From an uncultured Collinsella sp. (GTDB lineage Bacteria; Actinomycetota; Coriobacteriia; Coriobacteriales; Coriobacteriaceae), in contig CAUGNQ010000005.1 in assembly GCA_959600835.1 (NCBI GenBank), positions 1-62,875 of the forward strand: a DNA stretch of 62,875 nucleotides, given 5' to 3'. The notes below the pieces were generated by a model. It was not told where the DNA came from and searched no databases. It was given only the letters and a program-made list of their open reading frames with translations. Numbering within the stretch: position 1 is the first letter of the stretch; each line of letters starts with the position of its first letter. Of this stretch, positions 21,044 through 29,456 are shown piece by piece. The position numbers and the translations under genes were made by a program.

Positions 21044-23833
21044 ATGGATGGTCTAAGCGTGAGTCTCGGCAGCAAACTATCCAACGCAAAGGTATCCTTT
21101 GCGATATTCAAGCGCGACATTAAGCGACTGCTTGTGAACCCCGTCGCCTTGGTGGTTACCCTGGGCGTGTGCGTTATCCCCTCGCTGTATGCCTGGTACA
21201 ACATCGTGGCAAACTGGGATCCGTACGGAAACACCCAGGGCATCAAGATTGCTATCGCCAACAACGACCAGGGAACCCAAAACGACCTGGTGGGCGAGCT
21301 CAATGCGGGCGACAAGGTCGTCGATCAGCTCAAGGAAAACGATCAGCTGGGCTGGACCTTCGTCGATTCGGCCGCCGATGCCAAAGAGGGCGTCGAGAGT
21401 GGTGAGTACTATGCGGCCATCGTAATCCCCAAGAACTTCTCAGATAACCTGGTCTCGATGCTCGACGGCAATTACCATCAGCCCAAGCTCACGTACTACG
21501 TCAACGAGAAGAAGAGCGCTATTGCGCCCAAGGTCACCGACACTGGCGCCAATACCATCGAGGAGCAGATCAACTCGGAGTTTGTCTCCACGGTGGGCGA
21601 GACCGTCGCGGGCATTGCTAAAGATGCTGGCATCGACCTTAAAGACAAGGCGACCCAGACCCGGGATTCGCTGGCGGGCTCGGTGTCCGAGGCGTCTGAT
21701 ACCCTGGGCGAAGTACGCGATTCCATCGGCGACATGAACACCGCCATCGACAAGACGAGCAGCTCGATTGCTTCGGCCGATGCTGCGCTGGCGGGCCTGC
21801 AGGGGCAGGCGCCCTCTCTAACGCAGGCGATCTCCCAGGGCAACGACCTGCTGGGCGAGGCTCGCGCCACGGCGGGCAACTCTATCACCTCGCTCTCCAA
21901 GGCACTCTCGGAAGGTAGCCTTGCACTCACCAAGACGTCAGCCTCCGCGAACGCTGCGATTGGCAAGCTAACGGGTACGGTCACATCTACGACCACCCGC
22001 ATCGACAACTCGCTCGAGTCTCTCCAGGCGACGATCGATCACAATAAGGTCGTTATCGGACACTTGGAGATTCTCGTTAATGACGCGTCGACAGGTTCCG
22101 AGGAAATTGACGCGCGCATTGTATCGACCATCGATTCGCTTCGCGAGCAAAACCAGAAGCTGCAGAGCATCAAGGATGGCCTTTCTGCACAGTCGAGCGC
22201 CATGGCAAACGACGCTACGGCAATCTCGAACGCGAGCAACGCACTCAACGCGGCAATTCAGACCGGTACGGCTAACCTCGGTCAGGCTCAGACCGATCTG
22301 GGTCAGAACGCACTTCCGAAGGCTTCGAGCGCGCTTGATTCCTTTGCCGCCGTTTCGGGCGATTTGACCGGCATTGTGTCGGGTATGACCCCCACGATAG
22401 CGAGCGCGCGCGGCACGCTGGCGCAGCTCGACGCCACGCTCAAGCAGGCAAAGACCACGCTATCCCAAACCGACGCCTCCCTTGCCAAGGTTCAGGACAA
22501 GCTCGCGACCGCCGCCAATGACATTGCGGCGCTGCGGACCTCTGAGTCTATGGGCGAGTTAGCCGACCTCATGGACGTCGACGTCAATGACGTGGCAGAT
22601 TTCATGGCATCTCCGGTTGAGCTGACGTCCAAGTCAATCTATCCGGTCAAGAGCTTTGGCTCGGGCATCGCGCCCTTCTACACCAATCTGGCGCTGTGGG
22701 TAGGCGGCTATGTGCTCATCGCTATCTATAAACTCGAGGTCGACCGCGAGGGCATCGGTAGCTTTACGGCGCGTCAGGGCTACTTTGGCCGCTGGCTGCT
22801 GCTGGTGATCCTGGGCGCGTTCCAGGCCATTATCGTTACGGTGGGCGACCTGGTCATTGGCGTTCAGTGCGTCAATCCGCTGCTCTTTGTACTGGGCGGC
22901 ATCGCTATTTCGTTCACCTACGTCAACATCATCTATGCGCTGTCCACCACGTTTAAGCATATCGGTAAAGCCATTGGCGTCATCCTCGTCATTGTGCAGA
23001 TCCCCGGCTCGTCGGGCATGTATCCCATCGAGATGATGCCCGGCTTCTTCCAATGGCTGCATCCGCTGCTGCCCTTCACTTATGGCATCAACCTGCTGCG
23101 CGAGACCGTCGGTGGCATGTATTCGTTCAACTACCTGTTCAACCTGTGCATCCTGGGCGTGTTCCTTGCCATCGCGCTCTTTATCGGTCTGCAGCTGCGC
23201 CCGTTGCTGCTCAACCTCAATCTGCTCTTTGATAAGCAGCTTTCCACGACGGGCCTCATGATCTGCGAGTCCAACGACCTACCGCGCCAGCGCTATTCGC
23301 TGCGCACGGCCATGCGCGTCATGCTCGATTCGGATTCGTACCGTCGCGAGCTGCTCGATCATGCCGTGGCGTTTGAGCATCGCTACCCGTACTACATCAA
23401 GGGCGGTTTTGCCGCCGTGGTAGGCGTGCAGGTTCTGCTCTTTGTGCTTTCGACGGTGCTCGATATCGACAATAACGGCAAGATCATCCTGCTCGTTATC
23501 TGGATTATCTCGGTCATTGCCATCTGCGGCTGGCTCATCAACATCGAGTACATCCGTGCAAGCCTCAACACCCAGATGCGCATCTCGGCGCTTTCGGACG
23601 AGGACCTTCGCCGCGAGATGCGCGAGCACACGGCGGCGATCCCTGCCGCCCGTCGCATGTTTGGTCTCAACGCCAGCGAGCGTGGCGCCAAGGGAGGCGA
23701 ACAGCCTACGAGCCGTCTGCCGCATATCGGTGCGCATCGTAAGGCTCAAGATGCCGACGGCGCTGACAACGTAAACGGAAACGACGGGGACACCACCCCG
23801 CTTGGCAAGCACTCTAAAGGAGGTGAGGCATAA
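21044..23833 (+). CDS. YhgE/Pip family membrane protein 1
   Basis: The protein has about 929 residues. The N-terminus has one membrane helix (VALVVTLGVCVIPSLYAWYNIV) followed by WDPYGNT, the hallmark of YhgE/Pip proteins. A long external coiled-coil-like region (about 170-520) is rich in Ala, Ser and Thr. Five or six C-terminal membrane helices resemble an ABC-2-type permease. The tail adds further helices and a hydrophilic end. The start is uncertain: no good ribosome site precedes 20975, 21008, 21044 or 21059. It abuts the second homolog directly. The molecular role is not established. Confidence 0.85.
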   Translation: MDGLSVSLGSKLSNAKVSFAIFKRDIKRLLVNPVALVVTLGVCVIPSLYAWYNIVANWDPYGNTQGIKIAIANNDQGTQNDLVGELNAGDKVVDQLKENDQLGWTFVDSAADAKEGVESGEYYAAIVIPKNFSDNLVSMLDGNYHQPKLTYYVNEKKSAIAPKVTDTGANTIEEQINSEFVSTVGETVAGIAKDAGIDLKDKATQTRDSLAGSVSEASDTLGEVRDSIGDMNTAIDKTSSSIASADAALAGLQGQAPSLTQAISQGNDLLGEARATAGNSITSLSKALSEGSLALTKTSASANAAIGKLTGTVTSTTTRIDNSLESLQATIDHNKVVIGHLEILVNDASTGSEEIDARIVSTIDSLREQNQKLQSIKDGLSAQSSAMANDATAISNASNALNAAIQTGTANLGQAQTDLGQNALPKASSALDSFAAVSGDLTGIVSGMTPTIASARGTLAQLDATLKQAKTTLSQTDASLAKVQDKLATAANDIAALRTSESMGELADLMDVDVNDVADFMASPVELTSKSIYPVKSFGSGIAPFYTNLALWVGGYVLIAIYKLEVDREGIGSFTARQGYFGRWLLLVILGAFQAIIVTVGDLVIGVQCVNPLLFVLGGIAISFTYVNIIYALSTTFKHIGKAIGVILVIVQIPGSSGMYPIEMMPGFFQWLHPLLPFTYGINLLRETVGGMYSFNYLFNLCILGVFLAIALFIGLQLRPLLLNLNLLFDKQLSTTGLMICESNDLPRQRYSLRTAMRVMLDSDSYRRELLDHAVAFEHRYPYYIKGGFAAVVGVQVLLFVLSTVLDIDNNGKIILLVIWIISVIAICGWLINIEYIRASLNTQMRISALSDEDLRREMREHTAAIPAARRMFGLNASERGAKGGEQPTSRLPHIGAHRKAQDADGADNVNGNDGDTTPLGKHSKGGEA

Positions 23834-26023
23834 ATGAAAAACATCCTGCACCTGTTTAAGCGCGATGTCCAAAACGTGTCTCGCTCCGTGATCGGCATGG
23901 TCGTCGTGATGGGCCTGATCATCGTGCCATGTCTCTATGCATGGTTTAACATCGCCGGAAGCTGGGATCCGTACGGCAACACCGGCAACCTTAAGATCGC
24001 CGTGGTCAACACTGATGAGGGTTACGAGAGCGATCTGATTCCCGTCGAGGTCAACGTGGGCGAAAACGTAACCGCCACCCTGCGCGGCAACGAGAACTTC
24101 GACTGGGTTGTGCTCAACGATCGCGATAAGGCCATCGATGGCGTCAAGTCGGGCGCGTACTACGCTGCCGTCGTTATCCCTAAAACGTTTAGCGCCGACA
24201 TGATGACGCTTTTCTCGACCGAGGTGAAGCACGCCGATATCGAGTTCTACGAGAACCAGAAGGCTAACGCCATCGCACAGATCGTGACTGAAAAGGGCTC
24301 GAGCGCCGTCCAGAGTCAGGTCAACGAGACCTTTACCAAGACCATCACGACCATCGGCCTTAAGACCGTGTCCAGCCTGCTCGACTATATGAGTACCGAC
24401 CAGGTGAGCAACTTTATCGCCAATCTGTCCTCGACGCTGGGCGATTCGGTCGAGGACCTGCAGGACGTTCAGGCGAGTGCGACGTCGCTCGCGGGCATTT
24501 TGAGCTCCACGTCCGATTCACTGACATCGGCGGGCGGCATGCTCAAGCAGACGGGCACCGTTGATGAGTCGACGAAGCAGCTGATGGAGCACGCCAAGAG
24601 CGGCATCAATGATTCCAAGGAAGCGCTCAAGGCCGCCAACGATGCCGTTGACGCGGCGATTGACGGAAGCGCGGGCTCGTTCGACAACGTGTCCGCCGAG
24701 CTTGCGAAGGCATTCGATGCCGCGAATCAGCATGTTGACCTTACGGTGTCTCAGCTCAACGAAGCCGCAGCGGCGCTCAATACGCGTGCTGACGATATCG
24801 ATGCGATGGCCGATCAGCTCCGCAACCTTGCCGACCAGGTGAGTGATGACAAGCTCAAAGACGGTCTCGAGTCCGCTGCGACGTCGCTGGGCAGAATTGC
24901 CGTGGAGTACCGCAACAATGCGAAGGACCTGACGGCGACCGCAAAGTCCCTTTCGGACGGCATGGCGGAGGTCAACAACTCGCGTGCCGAGGTCGACCAG
25001 GCCATCGCCGATGCCAAGGCGGGTATCTCGGGAGCCAAGTCCGACTACGATTCCACGTTCTCGGTTAAGGCCAAGGAGCTCAAGAAGACCATTTCGGGCG
25101 TTCTGGATTCCCTGAACGGTATCTCGGGTGACTTGGATGGCGCTGTGAGCGGTCTGACCGACGCCTCTGGCTCGCTCGCAAAGGGCCTCTCCAAGGCTGC
25201 GACGCTGGTCAACAAGGCTTCTGATCAGTTGGGCGAGGCGTCGGACAAGATCAGCGCTTTTAAGGACGAGCTTGATAGCGCTCTGATGTCGGGTGACCTG
25301 GCCATGATTAAGACAATGATTGGCAACGACCCCGAGGGCCTCGCCGTGTCGCTTTCCGGCCCCGTCGCGCTCGACCGCAAACCGGTCTATCCGATCCGCA
25401 ACTACGGTTCGGCCATGGCACCGTTCTACACGATTCTGTCGCTGTGGGTGGGCTCGATTGTACTGGCGGCCATGATGAAGGTCTCGGTTGACGATGAGCT
25501 CATCAACGAGCTGATCCCCGTGCGCCTGCACGAGATCTACCTGGGCCGCTACCTGTTCTTTGGAGGTCTGGCCCTGCTGCAGGCGACACTCGTGTGCGCG
25601 GGCGACATCCTGTTCTTTGGCATTCAGTGCGACAACCCGCTGCAATTTGTGCTGGCGGGTTGGGTCGCGAGTCTCGTGTTCTCCAATATCGTCTACACGC
25701 TTACGGTTTCGTTTGGCGATATCGGCAAGGCGCTCGCCGTCGTGCTGTTGGTTATGCAGGTCGGCGGTTCGGGCGGTACGTTCCCCATCGAGATGACCGG
25801 CCCTGTGTTCCAGGCGATCTATCCGTTCCTGCCGTTCACCCACGGCATCAACGCCATGCATGCCGCCATGGCTGGCGCCTACCATATGGAGTACTGGATT
25901 GAGCTAGGCATTCTGGCGAGCTATCTGATTCCGTCGCTGGCACTGGGCGTCGTCTTCCGCCGCCCGGTCATCAAAGCCAACGACTGGATCATCGAAAAGC
26001 TTGAAAGCACGAAGCTAATTTAG
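23834..26023 (+). CDS. YhgE/Pip family membrane protein 2
   Basis: The protein has 729 residues. It has the same plan as its neighbour: an N-terminal helix then WDPYGNTGNLKIAVVN, an external helical region (about 170-500) and C-terminal ABC-2-like helices (PFYTILSLWVGSIVLAA onward). The ATG at 23834 follows the previous stop without a gap, and AAAGGAGGTGA is a near-perfect ribosome site. The two paralogs are clearly cotranscribed and may form a heterodimer. The stop codon is the first part of element S copy B. Confidence 0.92.
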   Translation: MKNILHLFKRDVQNVSRSVIGMVVVMGLIIVPCLYAWFNIAGSWDPYGNTGNLKIAVVNTDEGYESDLIPVEVNVGENVTATLRGNENFDWVVLNDRDKAIDGVKSGAYYAAVVIPKTFSADMMTLFSTEVKHADIEFYENQKANAIAQIVTEKGSSAVQSQVNETFTKTITTIGLKTVSSLLDYMSTDQVSNFIANLSSTLGDSVEDLQDVQASATSLAGILSSTSDSLTSAGGMLKQTGTVDESTKQLMEHAKSGINDSKEALKAANDAVDAAIDGSAGSFDNVSAELAKAFDAANQHVDLTVSQLNEAAAALNTRADDIDAMADQLRNLADQVSDDKLKDGLESAATSLGRIAVEYRNNAKDLTATAKSLSDGMAEVNNSRAEVDQAIADAKAGISGAKSDYDSTFSVKAKELKKTISGVLDSLNGISGDLDGAVSGLTDASGSLAKGLSKAATLVNKASDQLGEASDKISAFKDELDSALMSGDLAMIKTMIGNDPEGLAVSLSGPVALDRKPVYPIRNYGSAMAPFYTILSLWVGSIVLAAMMKVSVDDELINELIPVRLHEIYLGRYLFFGGLALLQATLVCAGDILFFGIQCDNPLQFVLAGWVASLVFSNIVYTLTVSFGDIGKALAVVLLVMQVGGSGGTFPIEMTGPVFQAIYPFLPFTHGINAMHAAMAGAYHMEYWIELGILASYLIPSLALGVVFRRPVIKANDWIIEKLESTKLI

Positions 26024-26187
26024 TTACGCGGTTTTACCAAACCGCGTAACGGCTCGACGCTGCAAACGTCCCTAAGCGGCAATCTGACGTTCAATTTCAA
26101 GGGCGCGGCCAGAGAAGGTCAGCGCCCTTTCATTTCACGTCACCTTGCTCGCTTAGGGGCGTTTTCGCTGACGTTGCCGGAACATCG
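26023..26187 (+). ncRNA. Structured element S, copy B (candidate RNA)
   Basis: The architecture equals copy A with different stems. H1 is 26023-26034 with 26039-26050. P1 is 26066-26078 with 26150-26162 (13 pairs, one wobble). P2 is TGACGT/ACGTCA (26085-26090 with 26137-26142). P3 is 26099-26110 with 26117-26129 and the same bulged A. The linkers CTCGACGCTGCAA, GCGGCAATCTG and CACCTTGCTCGCT and the trailing TTTCGCTG and AACATCG are conserved. It begins at the stop codon of the preceding gene. Confidence 0.6.
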
Positions 26188-26252
26188 AGGTTTTCTGTTC
26201 CGACGCTTTAGTTGAGTGAATTGCACGGGCTGCTTGGTTGTTGCTACAGTAG

Positions 26253-26290
26253 CGGGGCGTGCCGGGGGTCCGGTGCGCCCCGTTTTATTT
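26253..26290 (+). terminator. Terminator-like hairpin in the leader of the EamA gene
   Basis: The stem CGGGGCGtgCCGG/CCGGtgCGCCCCG is followed by TTTTATTT. A possible promoter (TTGCAC near 26221, TACAGT near 26245) lies just before it. It could be a leader attenuator or the end of an upstream transcript. Confidence 0.6.
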
Positions 26291-26357
26291 GACCATGAGG
26301 CGGCACGCGGCCATGCACGTGCGGACACCACGCCCAGACTGAGCGCGAGGATGCCCT

Positions 26358-27341
26358 ATGGCTCAGAATGCCGTTGATGAAATCGAAAACATGCCCGATA
26401 GCCCTGTAGCGCGCGAAGACCTGGGTGCCGGCGGCACCTCCCGCGGCGCCGGCGCGCGTTCTCCGTTCTTCTGGAAGGTCTTGCTGCTTTCGGTGGCGGT
26501 CATCTGGGGCTATTCCTTTACCACCATGAAAGATGCGCTCGATACCATTCCGGTGTTCGAGCTGGTCTACGTTCGCTTTCTCCCGGCATCACTGGTTATG
26601 TTTGCTATTTTCCATAAGCGCATCATCGCTCATTTCAATGCCCGCAACCTGATCGTCGGGCTGGGCATGGGTGCGCTCATGTGGGGAGCATACGGACTGC
26701 AAACGATTGGCCTGGCACAGACCACGGCAGGCAAGAGTGCATTTTTGACGGGCACGTACTGTATCCTTGTGCCGTTTGCCAGCTATGTCCTGAGCGGCGA
26801 AAAGCTCACCCGCTATAACCTGGGTGCGGCACTGCTGTGCCTGGCGGGCATTGGCCTGGTGGCACTCGATAGCGTCGAGTTCAATGCTGGAGATGTCATC
26901 ACGCTGGGCGGCGCGGTCTTCTTTGCTATCCAGATGGCAGTGACCGCCAAGTATGGCCGCAAGATGGACATCAACGTCATCACGTTTTGGATGTTTGTGG
27001 GCAATGGCGTTTTGAGCTTAATCACGTCGCTGCTATTCGAGACTCAGGCGCCTCTGTCCGTGTGGACGCCGAGCTTTGTCGGCGTGGCGGCCTTTCTCTC
27101 GGTGGGCTGTACGTGCGTGGCACTGCTCGTCCAAAACGTTGGATTGGCGCACGTCCCGGCCTCGACGGGCTCGCTGCTCCTTTCGATGGAGTCCCCCTCG
27201 GGCGTGCTGTTCTCGGTGCTGCTGATGGGGGAGGCGCTCACCTCGCGCCTGCTTGCCGGCTTTGCGCTCATCTTTTTGTCGATTATCTTGAGCGAGACGC
27301 ATTTCGATTTCTTGCGCCGAAAATCTCGCCCGCAATTGTAA
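26358..27341 (+). CDS. EamA/DMT-family transporter
   Basis: The protein has 327 residues and ten predicted membrane helices in two EamA halves. Each half begins with a recognisable segment (VAVIWGYSFTTMKDAL and LGGAVFFAIQMAVTAKYG). The first 35 residues are a hydrophilic Gly/Ala-rich extension. The substrate (metabolite or amino-acid export is common) cannot be read from sequence. The start at 26358 lies behind GCGCGAGGA. A terminator follows at 27349. Confidence 0.87.
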   Translation: MAQNAVDEIENMPDSPVAREDLGAGGTSRGAGARSPFFWKVLLLSVAVIWGYSFTTMKDALDTIPVFELVYVRFLPASLVMFAIFHKRIIAHFNARNLIVGLGMGALMWGAYGLQTIGLAQTTAGKSAFLTGTYCILVPFASYVLSGEKLTRYNLGAALLCLAGIGLVALDSVEFNAGDVITLGGAVFFAIQMAVTAKYGRKMDINVITFWMFVGNGVLSLITSLLFETQAPLSVWTPSFVGVAAFLSVGCTCVALLVQNVGLAHVPASTGSLLLSMESPSGVLFSVLLMGEALTSRLLAGFALIFLSIILSETHFDFLRRKSRPQL

Positions 27342-27348
27342 ACAACTT

Positions 27349-27381
27349 GTTGCGCCGCCCTCCTGGGGCGGCGTTTTTTAT
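27349..27381 (+). terminator. Terminator of the EamA gene
   Basis: GCGCCGCCC/GGGCGGCG with a short loop is followed by TTTTTT. Confidence 0.85.
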
Positions 27382-27457
27382 GCCTCGCCTTTAAAGTTGT
27401 ACCTTGCACTTTACGCTATCAAAGTGCTTACTGCAAAAACGCTACTGGAGGGCATTT

Positions 27458-28753
27458 ATGGCACCAGCTCAGTCCGATCTTCAACCGCAATCAGCGCCCA
27501 AGGCCACCGCAGCGGCGCAGGCCGCTATCGGTGACGGTCTCGTTGCAGAAGCTCAGGCTTTTGCAGACGAGCTCGCTGCGTGGCGACACGATTTACACCA
27601 GGTGCCCGAGCTGGGTAATAGCCTCCCACAGACCTCTGCGTATATTCAAGCGCGCCTGACCGAGATGGAAATCCCATTTGCCACGCTCGTCGATGGTTCC
27701 TGTGTCGTGGGCCTTGTCGGCGCCGGTGCCGCCGCGGCCCAGGGCAATGGCGTCTGCACGGACGAACAGGCCGGTACGGTCATCATGCTCCGTGGCGACA
27801 TGGACGCCCTGCCCGTTGCCGAAGAGTCAGGCGAGCCTTTCGCCTCTACGAACGGCTGCATGCACGCATGTGGACACGATATGCACGCGACGGCGTTGCT
27901 TGGAGCGGCGCGCCTGCTCAAGGCCCGCGAGTCTGCGCTTGTCGACGCCAACGCCACGGTTAAGTTGCTGTTCCAGCCGGGCGAGGAAACCTTTGAGGGT
28001 GCCCGCGCCGCCATCGCCGACGGTCTGCTGCAGAACCCGCGTCCCCAGGCCGCCTTTGCCATGCATGTCAATAGCCAGTCGCCGCTTGGCCTGGTGCTCT
28101 ACGGCAGCCCGGCGCTCTCGGGCGTGTACGGTTTTCGCATCACGCTTCAGGGCAAGGGCGGCCATGGCTCGAGCCCCGAGATCTGCATCGACCCCATCAC
28201 GGCCGGCGTCCATGTGCATCTGGCGCTTCAGGAGCTCATCTCCCGCGAGGTGCCGGCGGCCAAGGAGGTCGCGCTTACCGTTGGCAAGTTCGCCGGCGGT
28301 CAGGCCGCAAATGTCATCCCCGACACTTGTGTGCTCGAGGGAACGCTGCGTGGCTTCGACGTCGAGCTCATGGAGCACCTCAAGACCCGCATCGCGGAGG
28401 TCGTCAAAGGCGTTGCCACGACCTATCGTACGCCGGCGACTATCGAGACACTCTCGGATGTTCCCCCGCTCGTACTCGACGACGGCATGACGCAGGCGTC
28501 GCTTGGCTACGTGGGCGCGGTGCTGCCCAAGTCCGCCTTCCTGCCGCTGTTCCACGCCATGGCGAGCGAGGACTTCGCGTTGATCTCGAGCGAGATCCCG
28601 AGCGCGTACTTTACCGTGGGCGCTGCTGTGACTGATACGGACGAGCATTTTGCTCAGCATCATCCCAAGGCACGTTTTAGCGATGCCGAGCTTCCCCTTG
28701 GCGCCGCGGCTTATGCCGCCGTCGCTTTGGGCTACATCGCCGACCACCGGTAG
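27458..28753 (+). CDS. M20-family metal-dependent amidohydrolase
   Basis: The protein has 431 residues. It belongs to the group of N-acyl amino-acid and hippurate amidohydrolases, which hydrolyse an amide with a two-metal centre. The metal-site segments CMHACGHDMHA (134-144) and QPGEETFEGARA are clear, and a dimerization domain interrupts the catalytic domain. The first 30 residues form an Ala/Gln-rich leader that is not a signal peptide. The ATG at 27458 has GGAGGG upstream. Its stop codon lies in the stem of element S copy C. The substrate is not known. Confidence 0.88.
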   Translation: MAPAQSDLQPQSAPKATAAAQAAIGDGLVAEAQAFADELAAWRHDLHQVPELGNSLPQTSAYIQARLTEMEIPFATLVDGSCVVGLVGAGAAAAQGNGVCTDEQAGTVIMLRGDMDALPVAEESGEPFASTNGCMHACGHDMHATALLGAARLLKARESALVDANATVKLLFQPGEETFEGARAAIADGLLQNPRPQAAFAMHVNSQSPLGLVLYGSPALSGVYGFRITLQGKGGHGSSPEICIDPITAGVHVHLALQELISREVPAAKEVALTVGKFAGGQAANVIPDTCVLEGTLRGFDVELMEHLKTRIAEVVKGVATTYRTPATIETLSDVPPLVLDDGMTQASLGYVGAVLPKSAFLPLFHAMASEDFALISSEIPSAYFTVGAAVTDTDEHFAQHHPKARFSDAELPLGAAAYAAVALGYIADHR

Positions 28754-28836
28754 CACCCAATCTTGCCTTTCAAGCCTGCGGGCATGGCCGTAAGGCCTAT
28801 GCCCTTGTCTTTCAAGGCAATCTTGGGCACTACCGG
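28747..28836 (+). ncRNA. Structured element S, shorter copy C (candidate RNA)
   Basis: The outer stem pairs CCGGTAG (28747-28753, including the stop codon of the amidohydrolase) with CTACCGG (28830-28836) and continues through CCCAA/TTGGG. P2 is TTGCCTT/AAGGCAA (28763-28769 with 28814-28820). P3 is 28780-28789 with 28794-28804 and one bulge. The segments TGCCTTTCAA and TTTCAAGGCA match copy A. The H1 hairpin and the flanking conserved blocks are missing. Confidence 0.45.
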
Positions 28837-28876
28837 CGCCCGGCGCCGGCTATTCGTTTGTTAAATAAGGAGCAGT

Positions 28877-29285
28877 ATGTCCCAGCAGCGTAAGTTCTTC
28901 CCCGGCTGGCTCGTGGTGGCCTCTGGCTTCGTGATCATGGCCACGTGCTACACGATTTTCGTCAACTGCATGAGCCTGTTCCAGCCGTTGATCGTCAGCG
29001 ACCTGGGCATTTCCCTTGCGCAGTGCAACATCTCCAACGCCCACGATCGCTGCGTCTAAGCAGTTTGGCATGGCCGACCTGGGCAAGGTCACGGGCACCA
29101 TTACCTCGCTCGAGATGGTCGGTGGCACCGTGGGCGCCATCGTCTCGGGCGTGCTGTTCGACGCTACGGGCTCCTTTGCGAGCACCTGGATCGTGTGCCT
29201 GGTGTGCTCCGCGATTATGCTCGTGTTCCTGCTGGCGTCCGAGCCCATCGCTGCCAAGCTGCGCGCGAGCGTGGCGGGGGAGTAG
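28877..29285 (+). pseudogene. Remnant of an MFS transporter gene
   Basis: The N-terminal piece (28877-29059, beginning FFPGWLVVASGF after MSQQRK) is the first helix of an MFS transporter like the oxalate/formate group. The C-terminal piece (about 29042-29285, SKQFGMADLGKVTGTITSLE onward) is the last two helices, in another frame. Over 250 residues between them are missing, joined near 29036-29046. A normal member has about 400 residues. The ribosome site AAGGAG is intact. It is almost certainly non-functional. Confidence 0.88.
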
Positions 29286-29331
29286 ATAGGCCAAAGCGCA
29301 TTGCCGCTTGTCCGCTTCGTCCGTGGCTACC

Positions 29332-29391
29332 GCGGCGGCGTGTCTGGCCGAACGAGTTCCAAAACCCTCGTTCGGTCAGACGCGCCGCCGC
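29332..29391. repeat. 25-bp palindrome before hisS
   Basis: The left arm 29332-29356 pairs with 29367-29391 over 25 positions with two wobble pairs, and the loop is TTCCAAAACC. No T run follows, so it is not an obvious terminator. It separates the MFS remnant from the hisS promoter. Confidence 0.65.
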
Positions 29392-29408
29392 GTTGCTGCT
29401 TTGTGCCG

Positions 29409-29414
29409 TATAAT
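29409..29414 (+). promoter_or_regulatory. Candidate -10 of hisS
   Basis: A perfect TATAAT lies 42 bases before the hisS start. No good -35 is visible at the normal distance. Confidence 0.45.
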
Positions 29415-29456
29415 GTCCATTATCTATGACGCGATACAAAAGAAAGGTGTTTGCCC

